Below the pieces are notes generated by a model that was given only the letters and a program-made list of their open reading frames with translations, was not told where the DNA came from and did not search any database. From NCBI GenBank assembly GCA_949987565.1, contig OX465107.1, positions 997,001 through 1,061,000 on the forward strand: a stretch of DNA of 64,000 nucleotides, given 5' to 3'. Position numbers and translations under genes: made by a program. Position 1 is the first letter of the stretch, and each line of letters begins with the position of its first letter. This stretch comes from Luidia sarsii (lineage: Eukaryota > Echinodermata > Asteroidea > Paxillosida > Luidiidae). Of the stretch, positions 10,713 to 21,700 are shown piece after piece.

Positions 10713-11844
10713 AATAAAAAGTTCACTTATCCATTTAACAGCTGCAACAGTTCCTCCATGTTCTGCATGAGGTGTTGCTACGTCAAACCTGAACAAAATA
10801 AAACAAAAACAATTCAACATATTGGGAGGATGTTTTCTCAAGCTTTTTGGAGATGCATACTTGCCATTGGATGATTTGAATAAAAGAAATTGATTGAAAG
10901 CTGAACAAAATGAAAAAGGCTATAAAGCATTCTCGTCTTCAATCTTTCTCTGACCTTGAGCCACTGTCTGTTCCACTCAACGATATGCTTCTTTTGCAAT
11001 AAGTGCAGGTTTCCTGAGATTCATTTCTCTATAAACATAAGACATCATTAGATTAGTAGTTGGAAAGGCTAGCCCTGCCTTTGTATCAACGTCCTGCTTC
11101 ACAAAACTTTGCTTGCCATTAGATGGAAGATGAACACATACCTCAACAATGAAGTGCTCTGTTGTAATGTGCTAACGGTACTATTCATTTGTCATAACAG
11201 TCACTTCTCCAACCTGTGTGTAGAGGTTTGTGCATGGTTTGTGGTACGTTACCCATCTGAACATGGATGGTCAGTGTCGTGATTCCATTGGCCGGCCCTG
11301 GCCAGCTCATGACCCTGGAGAATTTTAGGACCCGCAGGAATGTGTCATGTCTACCCCGTACACAATTGCCGATGATGTATTCCAAACACTTCTCAATGTT
11401 TGACTTCATGGCTGAAAATGCAAGGAAAAAGAACCACCCAAAAATCATGCTAAAAACAAAGTGCAAAGCTTCTCTCTGTCTCGTTTTGTGTAAATAAAAT
11501 AATGCAATTATTTTGGAAAAAATCAGAAAGAAATCTGAAGAAATGGTATGACATAGATAGGTCAATGCTCTTCTTAATTCTCCTATCCTCTCCATCCTCC
11601 AAATCCTCAACCTCATCCTGCTCACCCTCCTCCTTGTCCCCCTAATCGTCATTAGGCTTATCCACTTCCTCCTCTTAAACCTCCTCCTCCTCTCTCTCAT
11701 CCTCTCTCCCTCATCATCATCACCGTCATTACAGTAATGCACCTCCAAAAATCATAACTAAACATACGTCATTTCAACAACTTCCAAGTTGAAGATGAAA
11801 CAAAATTGCAATCTGCTTACTAACAAATAACCCAAGATTAATAA

Positions 11845-11930
11845 TCTCAACAATTAAGGGGCCTGATGTTTTGATCTTCGCAGGACATTTCTCAAAAGGG
11901 TTTTACTTTGAGAAAGGTACTACCCTTCAA
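11845..11930 (-). repeat. Diverged copy of the dispersed TCCTGCTAGGA-type repeat
   Basis: On the minus strand: TTGAGAAATGTCCTGCGAAG, ATCAAAACATCAGGCCCC. The hairpin is partly lost. A GAGAAAGGTAC fragment at 11910-11925 may be part of an inverted partner. Confidence 0.5.
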
Positions 11931-12069
11931 CATTTATGTAAATTGGTCACTAATTTACAAAATTCAAATTCTACTGAATGAAAAAAAGGGGTTTAAACTT
12001 ATTCAGTTCATTTAGTTCATTATTTGGTTCATCATTGTTGAATTCATATACTGACACGCAATGTGGAAA

Positions 12070-12190
12070 GTCAGTTTTCTGATGACGGGCAGAGCACATA
12101 CTGCACAAAATGAGTTACCGGCAAAATGGGTTACCCCCCCCCCTTGAAAGAGAGGACTTACATGGTGTCACTACAAGCATTCTACATTGT
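12070..12190 (+). repeat. Fragment of the Penelope-like terminal repeat
   Basis: CTGATGACGGGCAGAGCACA near 12078, then GAGTTACCGGC, a poly-C tract, and TACATGGTGTCACTACAAGC near 12160. Same order as the right terminal repeat at 6541-6690, but with the second hairpin arm and GAAA degraded (ACTGCACAAAATG). Confidence 0.65.
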
Positions 12191-13619
12191 GATTCCACTG
12201 TGTAAACCTTCAAGTTTTATCACATAATACTCATTCTCATGAACACAAACATGTTCCCATACTCATTCAGAGATCAGGATTAAGAAAATTGAATAAAACA
12301 TGTAATTTCATTTCTTTCATAAAATGTAATTTCATTACTTTCTGTTTCCTAAACCAATACTCACCACAACATTCAGTGGATCTGGGTCAGGTTCTGAGCT
12401 TGAAGAATTAGGCATGTCCTCTTGTATAACTTGCTCAAGATTATACAAAGATAACCAAGAATGTAATATTGAAACACAACCTAATCAAGAAAAGATAATG
12501 ATTATAGTCCAAAAACCTTTTATATCAATGAAATGCATATTTGATTCAAATCAATCATGCAATCAGATTCAGCACATGGACATCTATCAGAGATCTTTCT
12601 GAGATCAATGGGAGGACTACGTGCCAGCCAGTATTTTCATGGAGCGAAATAACCCAGTACACATGACATTCAATTAATGCTTGAGAGTTGGTACAGACCC
12701 AACATTATTCAGTTTAAAAGGACGTGGCAGTCCACGTTTTTTCTGGGTTTTTTTTTTAAACTGGCCAGCCAGCCCAACAGACTTGAATTTCCACTGGCCC
12801 AACAAACGTGTCAACCGGCCTTACATTGTGAGAAACAATGGTTAGGCACTATTTGTACTTCCTTAGAAATCCTCAAGCTGATAAAGTAAAGGACAGGAAC
12901 TGTTAGGCTCAACATGATGCAGCTTCTTCTATTCCGTCTACAGATGATGAAGACGATGAGGAGGAGGATGAAAAGGATGATATTTATTATCTATTTATAG
13001 GCATATTATCTCATTTTTTTTCAGGATACATGTATACACATCACATGGACACCCAAATAATTATAGTATAAATTAAAGGGGTAAACAAAAATCAACTCTG
13101 AATGATTGATTAATACTAAAAAATAAAGAAAACAGATACAACATCCAATGAGGTCCTGTGGGATTGCCCCAAAGAAACTAGTGTCTGTCAGGGGGCAAGT
13201 AAAAGTGCATGTATGATGTAGTGCCAAATCATAAAAAAAAATCTTTAAAAAGACAGATATCTTTAATAATAATGCTATTAATGATGACGAAATTATCATT
13301 AAATATTAAAAATGAAAACAATATGAAAAATGAGAAGAATAATATTCATAAAATAAATAAAAATAAATGATAAATTAATCAATCAATCAATCAATCAAAG
13401 AAAAAATAATATTATATGACTAAATAAATAGTAATATTAATAATTAAACTTTAAAGAAATCAATCAATAAATAAAACATATCAAATTAAGAAAAAAATGC
13501 ACTTTCATAGAACCTGCAGTTGTGTCTTCTAAAAAGGAGTTTAAGATGGGGTCTTGGTAGTTCGAGTAACTTGGACCCGACTCACTGGCCACCCGACAAT
13601 TGTCACCCTTTTTTTAATC

Positions 13620-14400
13620 GAAATTTGAAATTTGGAGGGTCGAGTACGTACCACTACCACTTATTGTACCAGTACCAGTACAGCAGTAGTCAGTACCACT
13701 ACTAGTACTCAGTAGTAGTAGTATTTTCTAGTAATACTAGTACTACTACTAGTCACTACCACTGTACCACTACCACTACCACTACCAGTACCACCAAAAT
13801 GTTTCAGAATACCCGACCGAAATCCCCTGATTTACCGCCGAAAACACCCGTATCACCGTCTTACGCGGCCATTTTTGGATTCAGTGAGAATGACATATTT
13901 CAATACTGGTCATTTGCATTACTCACGTTTGGGGGAAAAGCAGACATTTCCCCTCAGTTGATCAAGAAGATTCTCTCCCGTCCGACGAGCCAAAAGACAG
14001 TTATCTTTGATTTCAAATTGAAACGGTATTACTGTACACGTGTACACGTAAATCGATGACGTCTGTGTGCACACTGCGCACACGGACCTGTCACAACGTC
14101 ATCGATTTACGTGTATACGTGTACAGTAATACCGTTTCATTTTGAAATCTCTCCTTTTCCCCCAAACGTGAGTAATACAAATGACCAGTATTGAAATCTG
14201 TCATTCTTAATTAATCCAAAAATGGCCGCGTGAGACGGTGATACGGGTGTTTTCGGCGGTACATCTGGGGATTTCGGTCGGGTAGTCTGAAACATTTTGG
14301 TGGTATAATGGATTGGGACTACTGGGAACTGGTTTCCTTGGACCCTACGCTAGTCACTCGACCCTCCAAAGTTCAAAGTTAACTTAAACTTTAGTTTAAA
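13620..14400. mobile_element. Large foldback element interrupted by a TACCAC-type microsatellite
   Basis: Inverted arms run inward from about 13625 (GAAATTTGGAGGGTCGAGT) and 14390 (complement of the same). The inner arms at 13794-14060 and 14080-14306 match almost base for base: both contain GGTATTACTGTACACGTG-like, AAATGGCCGCG-like and CGACCGAAATCCCC-like blocks, in opposite orientation. The loop is about 25 bp (about 14058-14085). The left arm has two things the right lacks: a ~150-bp ACTACCAGT/TACCAC tract at about 13655-13795 and a ~65-bp insert at about 13945-14010. A relative of the outer part (GAGTAACTT ... CCCTTTTTGAAATTTGG) lies at 15170-15225. No coding capacity for a transposase, so this would be non-autonomous. 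Confidence 0.75.
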
Positions 14401-14659
14401 TAAATAGTGGACTGAGTGTTGGGCAGACAAATTTAATTTTGTCAAATTGCTGGAGACAATTTATTATTGCCGGGATAAACTTTTCTTCCACTAGCCTCGT
14501 GGTAACTTACCACAACATTCCGGAGAGTAATTCTATTGTGTTGCCACGTTTATCTGTCAGGAATGACTGGTAAAATGTCACAGGAATGGCTGGTAAAATG
14601 TCAGTTTGTCAAACCTTGCGGGCACTGTTGAGTTACTGTGACCATGTGACTGAGCTAGC

Positions 14660-14955
14660 TAGACTTGTTCAAGTCGGTCTCTCCCGTACGGCTCCGTGCA
14701 GAGATCCAGGCCGTACGCACGCAAACCGCGGCCCGTACTACGGCACTACGACGCCGGATCAGAGCTGTACGCAGCTCGCCCGCAGACGGCGCCGCTGCTA
14801 TCCCACACAAAACAGTCTGTGTCCGGAAATGTGTACGAGCGTGTGCGTGTACGAGTACGAACAAGGATTTCACTCGCAACGGTATCGCGCAAAGCGCCAG
14901 ACAGTATTGTTACAGTACTATTTTCTGAAGGCCGGATTTAGATTTTCGCAACCCA
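14660..14955 (-). repeat. GC-rich dispersed repeat (family of three in this window), minus copy
   Basis: Read on the minus strand it has the block order GCAATACCG-like / CATTTCG / CGTACACGCACACGCTCGTA / CAGACTGTTTTGTGTGGGAT / GCAGCGGC / GTACGCAGAGA. The same order appears on the plus strand at 40550-40930 and 60125-60780. It is CpG-rich compared with its neighbours. Overlapping open frames in this copy are not supported as genes. Confidence 0.7.
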
Positions 14956-15044
14956 TTTCAGCCTGCTAGTTTTACATCAAGGTCACTGCAACTTAACAGG
15001 GACCTTAGTTTACTTTTTCCATTCCATTATTTGGATCAAAAATT

Positions 15045-15100
15045 AGAAAATAAGGAGGGCCTGACGTTTCGATCCTTTCTTAAAGGCATGGTAGTTTGAG
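15045..15100 (-). repeat. Dispersed TCCTGCTAGGA-type repeat, hairpin lost
   Basis: On the minus strand: TGCCTTTAAGAAAGGATCG, AAACGTCAGGCCCTCCTTA. The TCCTGCTA part is deleted, so the two arms of the hairpin have collapsed into one GGATC. Confidence 0.6.
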
Positions 15101-15837
15101 CTCAAAAAGATCCGATGGGAACTTTTCAGCCGGAAATTTCATCTTTACAATCGGGGTTTATTAGTCCGAGTAACTTATTACAAGTCGCCCTTTTTGAAAT
15201 TTGGTGGGGTCGGGCGACTGTAGCGTCCAAGAATCTTCTATGGAAAGTCTTCAACTAACGATTATCCCAACAGAAATTCACAGATTTCCCCCCTCAATTT
15301 TTTTTAATACGTGTCAACGGGACGGTAGTGCATTGTGTATGTACGGCATTACCTTACCCTTCCCATAGGCCCTACGCGGCCGTAATAGAGCGTAATAGAG
15401 TGTGCAATCAAGACGTAAACACTTAAATTTGAAGCTTGAAAACCTTCCTTCTTTCGACAAGCAATCCGTCAATAATGCAATACTTTACGTGAACTGATGC
15501 ACAATATATCTCCCAGCACGGGCAAGGGCCGTCCTACAAGAGGTCTCAAGGTTGCAGTAAATTGAAGTTTCGTCAAACGGGATAAGACGTAATGGGGTTA
15601 ATTAACAACGTGCTGATCCCCTCACAGCGGCGTAGGCAGGAATGGCGTCTCACCAGGTCTCGTCTTCTCACGCTTGAGTAGATACGAGCAATGCGCGTGT
15701 TCGAAGTCTTCTATACAACCGCAAACTCCCTATTCTCCTACTGGGAGTTCCAGCCAAGATTTGAATCTTTAGACATTCAAATAAGGTCTTAGACAATGTT
15801 GAGGCACTTTCCAACTTGAAGCATCTATTTGGAGAAG

Positions 15838-16312
15838 TCCCGTGCGCGATTTTTTCCCAGTACACGAGGTCTATGGAGAGAAAATCGACCAATCAAATGC
15901 GCGGAAATCCTGAGGCCCACGTGAATATTCACAACCACTACACTCGTTGCACGTGTACATGCACATGTACATATCCATGTACGTACACATATACTGTACA
16001 CATGTACATTACATGTACGTACATGTACATGTCCATGTGCATGGACATGTACATTTACATGTACACGTACATGTACACGTACACGTACATGTACGTGTAG
16101 TAGATACACAGTACATGTTCACATTGTGTCCATAAACGTATACATCTACATGTACATGTCCTGTGTATAGTTATAATATAATCTGTATACTGTACTATAC
16201 TCCTTTCTAGTATCTTTGACGAGCGTACGCGTTGCGTGTTTGATTCCGCGTATTTGATTGGTCGATTATCTCACCATAGACCTCGTGTACTGGGGAAAAA
16301 AATCGCGTCTGG
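15838..16312. mobile_element. Foldback element with ACATGT palindromic microsatellite core
   Basis: Inverted arms of about 70 bp: 15838-15905 carries CGCGATTTTTTCCCAGTAC, ACGAGGTCTATGGAGAGAAA and ATCGACCAATCAAATGCGCGG. 16240-16312 carries the reverse complement with a few changes. Between them, 15950-16160 is almost entirely alternating ACATGTAC/ACGTGTAC steps, itself self-complementary at every register. The whole ~475 bp could extrude as one cruciform. No ORF of interest. Confidence 0.75.
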
Positions 16313-16319
16313 CGGCGCT

Positions 16320-17145
16320 AATCCCACATCAGCAAGACGAAGGCGCATTTGAACAAGGCAAATTCATTGGGTGACCGATGAGAAAGATTGAGCATTATTC
16401 TCTGGTCCGAGTCATTGGAGACGTATTACAAATCGCATTTTGTGACACCTGAAGATTAGCCATTTGGGAAGAATGCAGGCCATTCTACATCACGCGTGAC
16501 AGAAATAATGAAAAAATGGGGAAGGATGCTGTTATTTCAGAGAGCATGGAATGTATATCAAATAGTACTCTACATATAACTTGTATACTTGTATGTTCAA
16601 TTGTATCAGGTGATATTGTACTCGCTATTCTTAGATTTTTGGGGTCAAAGGTCAAATAATGATTGCGCAAGTGTGTGACATCACAGGGAAGCATGTTAAA
16701 AATAACCTTGCAAAGCCTGTGAATTCTTAAGAGGTAGAATACTCATTTCTTGAACACACATGCTTTATAGATCTATAAGATCTAAGAAGACAACGAATAG
16801 GAACAAGATCTCACAGGTAGTTTTTATGTATTTCTTTATTTGATCACGTCTAGTCGCTTGGTTCACTTTTCAAAGAATGACCCTTTGGTTTAGTTTTTTA
16901 GTGATATCCTCGCAAACCATCTTATTTCATGTGACCCATTAATATCCTTTATAGACAACGAGAATTGTGACCATTCTATTCACACACATCTCACAGCTCT
17001 TGGAATCAGTGAGTGAAATCTTCTGATGAGGCAGAGTCCAACTTAAAGCTGACGCAAAAACACCAATAAGACCAAACAAAAAAATAATCTCCTTTCTGGG
17101 GATTTTAAGAACAAATTGTCGACCTTCGTGAAAACTGAAACACAT
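16320..17145. other. Intergenic, no gene seen
   Basis: Unique-looking AT-rich sequence. Short minus-strand open frames (16485-16694, 16939-17145) have neither recognisable motifs nor splice context. Confidence 0.5.
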
Positions 17146-17147
17146 GA

Positions 17148-17292
17148 ATTAGGAGGGCAGGATATTTCTATCCTAGCAAAACCTTCCTCAAAGGAAGAAA
17201 TGACCTGATAGGATCGAAAAGTCAGGCCCTCCTTATTGATAAGATTTTCATTTTTATAATTTTGGTTGGTAAGCAGTTTGTAACATTTTTTG
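17148..17292. repeat. Inverted pair of the dispersed TCCTGCTAGGA-type repeat
   Basis: A minus-oriented degraded core (GGAGGGCAGGATATTTCTAT, CCTAGCAAAACC at 17150-17195) is followed within 30 bp by a plus-oriented core (GATAGGATCGAAAAGTCAGG, CCCTCC at 17208-17240) and its flank (GGTTGGTAAGCAGTTTG). Similar head-to-head pairs occur at 29600-29755 and 62951-63072. Confidence 0.7.
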
Positions 17293-17299
17293 GGACATT

Positions 17300-18280
17300 A
17301 CTCAAAAACTTTAACAATCATTACTGATGACAGGACATGTCAATGAAAACAGCGCAAACTATTACATTCTGAATCTGAAAGCCCTCAGTAATACTAAGCA
17401 TTTAGCATTATACATGGTTCCTATTAAGTGAAGGATGAAAGACCACACATATATCATTCTGGACAGACTACAAAAACCCAGTACACAACTTGATTTTGTT
17501 AACCTTAATATCAAGATTAGTTAACCCTTACAATTAGAATTTTCTCCAATGATCTTACATTTCATGATTACTATTTACAATTACTGTATATATTAGAGCA
17601 TAAAATAAATATTACATGATTGCACTTGATTGGAATAAATAATTATTTGTCTTAATAAGACAAAAGGAAATCCCTCCCCCTAAGATCATCTACAAAAGAT
17701 TAGCAAATGAATCAAATTAATCATAACAGATCCTTTTAAACGGCCACATCTTATTGAATAATAAAAATTAAATCTACATAATGAACTTATTGTGACACTC
17801 ATGTGAATCCTAAAAGTACTGTGGGCAAGTAACATAACTTAGTTTTCCTCAGAGAAATATCACAAGGGTTAAAGAAAATCTGTAAAAAAGGTTAAAGAAA
17901 ATATTACACTTAACTACAAAATTAATATACACTACTGCTTGAATATGAATACTAATGAATGGTCCGCATGATCAAGACAAACATGGTCCAAAAATGTAAA
18001 TGTAACAGAAACGATTGGAGTAACTTTAAAAGATCTACAAAGATTTCTCCCAATATTTCCTAACACAAAATCTAGGAAAGTCAAATAAGTCAATGAATAA
18101 TATAGGATTTTGAAAGAAAAAAAGAAGATCCATCATCTTTGAAACATCGCTCCACATTGACAGTATTTCATTGGAAGACATATTGGCTGGAAGGCTTACA
18201 ATGAATATGAATGAATGTGAATGAATATTCATGAGGAGGCTCTAGCAGCATACTGTCAATCAATAGGTGAGAGCCAAATC
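17300..18280. other. Intergenic, AT-rich, no gene seen
   Basis: No repeat or coding signal that I can support. It lies downstream of the MANSC gene's 3' end. Confidence 0.5.
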
Positions 18281-18289
18281 CAACGGAAA

Positions 18290-18450
18290 AACTGACTGTA
18301 AACTTTCAAACAACTTTTGAAAAATGGCAAAGAAATCTTTAACTGGACTGGGACGTGAACCCGAGACATCTGGTTTTGCGTACCGGTGCAATTCCATCTG
18401 AGCTATACAGCCCTTAGATGGCGGCCTTCCAAAATAGTCAACTAGTCTTT
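18290..18450 (-). repeat. tRNA(GCA-like)-derived SINE copy
   Basis: Minus strand: CTGTATAGCTCAGATGG, ACCGGTACGCAAAACCAGA, TCTCGGGTTCACGTCCCAGT, then AAAGATTTCTTTGCCATTTT. Same head and flanks (AAGGGCT upstream, CTTTGCCATTTTTC downstream) as the copy at 36256-36328, but with a mutated T-arm and a disrupted anticodon stem. Confidence 0.7.
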
Positions 18451-18630
18451 GCTGGGTTGAGGGCACCAGTCTGAAGCATTTAATAACATACTTCATGAAA
18501 CAGAGTGACACCTTTAGTGACCACTTATAGCTATTAACCGGGTTCAAATCCCAGTCCAGTCAAAGTTTTCTTTACCATTTTCCAATTTGTTCAAAAGTTC
18601 CCAGTCAGTTTTTCAGTGATTTCTTTGAAA

Positions 18631-18636
18631 TTTATT
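18631..18636 (-). terminator. Probable polyadenylation signal of the MANSC gene
   Basis: AATAAA on the minus strand, about 87 bp after the stop codon at 18723-18725. It is the first such hexamer downstream of the stop. Confidence 0.5.
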
Positions 18637-18722
18637 TTCATGAATATTCATCCATGGTCATCATATCCATTCTCAAGTACTTGCTAGTATAAGGCCGGTA
18701 TTTCGGTTGGCCGGTAACCATG

Positions 18723-21700
18723 CTATTTGTACATGCCGTTGATGAGATAGTCCACCTTAGAGTAATGCCTTCGCTGGTAGGCTTCGTACCAGTGCTTGCT
18801 CATCACAACCAGCACGGCAATAAGAAAGAGCATTCCAAAGCAGATGGCTGCAATCAGGGCTCCTACAAAAACAAACAAGATGAGAAGCCTAAATCATTCA
18901 TTTTCCTGATTCAATGAGGGTTTGCCCTGCTCAATGTAATGAGCACCGAATGCCCAGTGTTTTGCCCGATGCCTGATGAAAATTTTTCAGGCAGCTCGGG
19001 CAGTCTTCGAACCTTTGACTCCTGCTTTCTAGTGCAGATGTCTTTCTAGTACAGACAAACAAAAAATCTAACAGAGACAAGGAAAGTGCCAAAGAAGGTA
19101 AATTGAGAGAAACAAATAGGGGAACATTAAGGCAACCAAGTGAAAGTATTAAAGTGTAAATAAAAAGAAAACTAAAACAAGATTCAAATTCATTCACAAG
19201 CATGGATGGATGAACAAATAGGAAGATGCAAATTTGCATTTATAAGAAAATGGGGGGAAAATCCTGCAAGTGTACTTCTTCTTGTGACTAGGTTTTTTTT
19301 ATTATTATTATTATTTTTAAAATTTAATGGTCCACTAAACATGACATGGTCCAGTGAATCAGTCTATCGCACTGCTGGGTTTCTAGAATTCTGCAATGCA
19401 AAGTTACTATAGTCAGCTGCTGATTGAAGTCAGGGTGATACTTCTATACGTGGGTATGGCTACTGGCTTACCGTTGGAGTCGATCACTTTGTTGGTGGAG
19501 CCAGACTTCATCTCTTCCTCACCGTAGTCCTCCTCAGGCTCGTCAACGCTAGCAGCCGTGTCATTGGAGACCTAGAGAGGATGTGGAGAGACCGACATGG
19601 CGTGAATAGCGGGACAGAGGGACGTGTGCCGTGTGACAGTATTGATCATTTCAACAGCAGTTATTGAAAAACCTAAGGACACTAGACTGAGGCTTGTGAT
19701 CTGATACCTGCTCCCAATGCTATATACCATCTAAGCTATCCAGCCCTTAGATGGGTGCCTCCCCTAAAGGTCAATGATTTTGGCATCAGGCACTGCGCAA
19801 AGCACTCAATGCACTGAAAGGCAGCTCGGACGGGATTCAATCCTGCAACTCCTGCTTCCTAGAGCAGATGTCTTAACCACTTGACCACCGAGCTGGTAGC
19901 GGCGGGTACTGCGTTGCATCACAGATATAACATCATGTTATGTCTATTATATTCAGTCTATTATATAAGTTTACAAAGTACTTTCACAAAGGTAGAGATC
20001 CTTCCCATTCTGAGAGAACACTCGAATCTCACACTGTGTTGATCTTACTTAGACAAAGGAGAAAGAAGAGGGTGTTTTCAGGAGGTGGATTACCAACAAT
20101 GGTGCTAACCTCAAACAGCTCGTACTCCCAACTTGTCTAAAACATACAGTGTTGACATCACTCCATGACCAGAGTGGGCACCAAGGTGTCGAACGAACAT
20201 TCGGCAAGATTCATGGCATCACGGTTGACAGGGAAGGAGGGGACATGACAGGTAAATGACAATGACATCAGGATTGACAGGGAAGGAGAGGACATGGCAG
20301 GTAAATGACAATGACATCAGGGTTGACAGGGAAGGAGAGGACATGGCAGGTAAATGACAATGACATCAGGGTTGACAGGGAAGGAGAGGACATGACAGGT
20401 AAATGACAATGACATCAGGGTTGACAGGGAAGGAAAGGACATGACAGGTAAATGACAATGACATCACGGTTGACAGGGAAGGAGAGGACATGACAGGTAA
20501 ATGACAATGACATCACGGTTGACAGGGAAGGAGAGGACATGACAGGTAAATGACAATGACATCACGATTGACAGGGAAGGAGAGGACATGACAGGTAAAT
20601 GACAATGACATCAGGGGTGTTACGGAAGGAGGGGCAGGCAGAAAGCTGATAGGTCTCACCATTGTCTGGTTGGTGTCAAAAGTTCTGGGAAATGCATCGG
20701 AGGATGTAGCTTCTTGGCTGTCTGAGTTGTTGCTGACGGTGGACTTGGAGGGAGATGCAGAAGGCCCTGCGGTAGGTTCAGTGGAGGCTGGCTGCTCCTT
20801 GGAAGACTTTTCCTGCTCTGAGATGGCGGATGAGGTCAAATCAACCTCCGGGAGTAAAGTGGAGGACTCAGTTGTTTCTGGAGATGAAGAAATATACAAT
20901 AACCGTACTGTTATATATAGCAACCGAAACGTCGCCACCAGCAACGACACATCGCGTGACTTTGATCACCCTTTCCACTTAACCGTACTGTTGTTAGTTT
21001 AAAAAAAGGTAAATGGAGGAAAGGCAGTTAGTTAAAAGAATCACTGACATGCAACATCTTGAATACGGTAATAGGAGTATGGCTCTGAAAAGAGCTGTTA
21101 ACTCAACGTTTCGGTTAGTGTGTACTCTGCCTGACGACTCTTCCGGCTCTTTTCAGAGCCATACTCCTTCTCTTAAAGACCTAATACAACATTTTGGGAA
21201 GATCGGAAAACATCGATGTCCACAGATTTTACTCTAATTTACACAGATTGTAGATGGTCATGATAGAATCCTCATGTTGAAATCTTACGGTCTGGGATGC
21301 TGTACTTCCCTAGAAATCATCACTCAAACATCAACAAATAGTTTATTACTCGGAAGTCATAAACTATTTCTTACACTACAGAATGATACAAAAACCGTGA
21401 CTTTTTTAACCCTTTTCTACTTTCTCAGATCACCTTTTGAGCTAAAACCTTTAGCAGGATTGCTTTTTTGGGATGTTTAACGGTTTAACACACAAACTGT
21501 AGCAATCGTTTGACCTTTACCAATGTTGTACAGGGCCTTTAAGAGATGATATACCGTGGTGTCACCACAAACCTCCTACTTGGTATTTCCACCATGCAAA
21601 CCTTCTGTTCTAGCTTGAATTATAGCAAATTAAGCATGGCACTTACAGACTAACTACTTCGGAAGAGTGTATAAGCCTTTGGAGCAACAACTATGTCATC

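Larger units (their letters stand above)
10079..12432 (-). other. Unidentified minus-strand exon candidates (possible gene or decayed gene)
   Basis: Several exon-like pieces follow one another on the minus strand. 12365-12432 ends QEDMPNSSSSEPDPDPLNVV and has a strong GTG|GTGAGT donor. 11253-11411 follows TTTTCAG and reads MKSNIEKCLEYIIGNCVRG ... SWPGPANGITTLTIHVQM, with donor GTAACG. About 10935-11034 follows TTTATAG and reads MNLRKPALIAKEAYR, a TGA, then VEQTVAQGQRKIED. 10727-10788 follows TTCAG and reads FDVATPHAEHGGTVAAVKWI. 10079-10131 reads DLTSLTGMSIQDFMKPS then stop. Codon-like composition and borders look real. Phases fit only partly between pieces (12365 to 11411 needs a shifted acceptor), and the third piece has an in-frame stop. 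I do not recognise the product; it could be one gene with missed exons, or a pseudogene. Confidence 0.3.

Noticed and set aside
11185..11748. 187-codon minus-strand frame as a single-exon gene
   Set aside because: It reads through a clear acceptor (TTTTCAG) and a donor. Only 11253-11411 looks like exon; the rest is intron, including a CTC/CCT-rich tract.
13799..14059. 86-codon plus-strand frame starting at an ATG
   Set aside because: It coincides with the left arm of the foldback element; the mirrored right arm carries the same sequence with disruptions.
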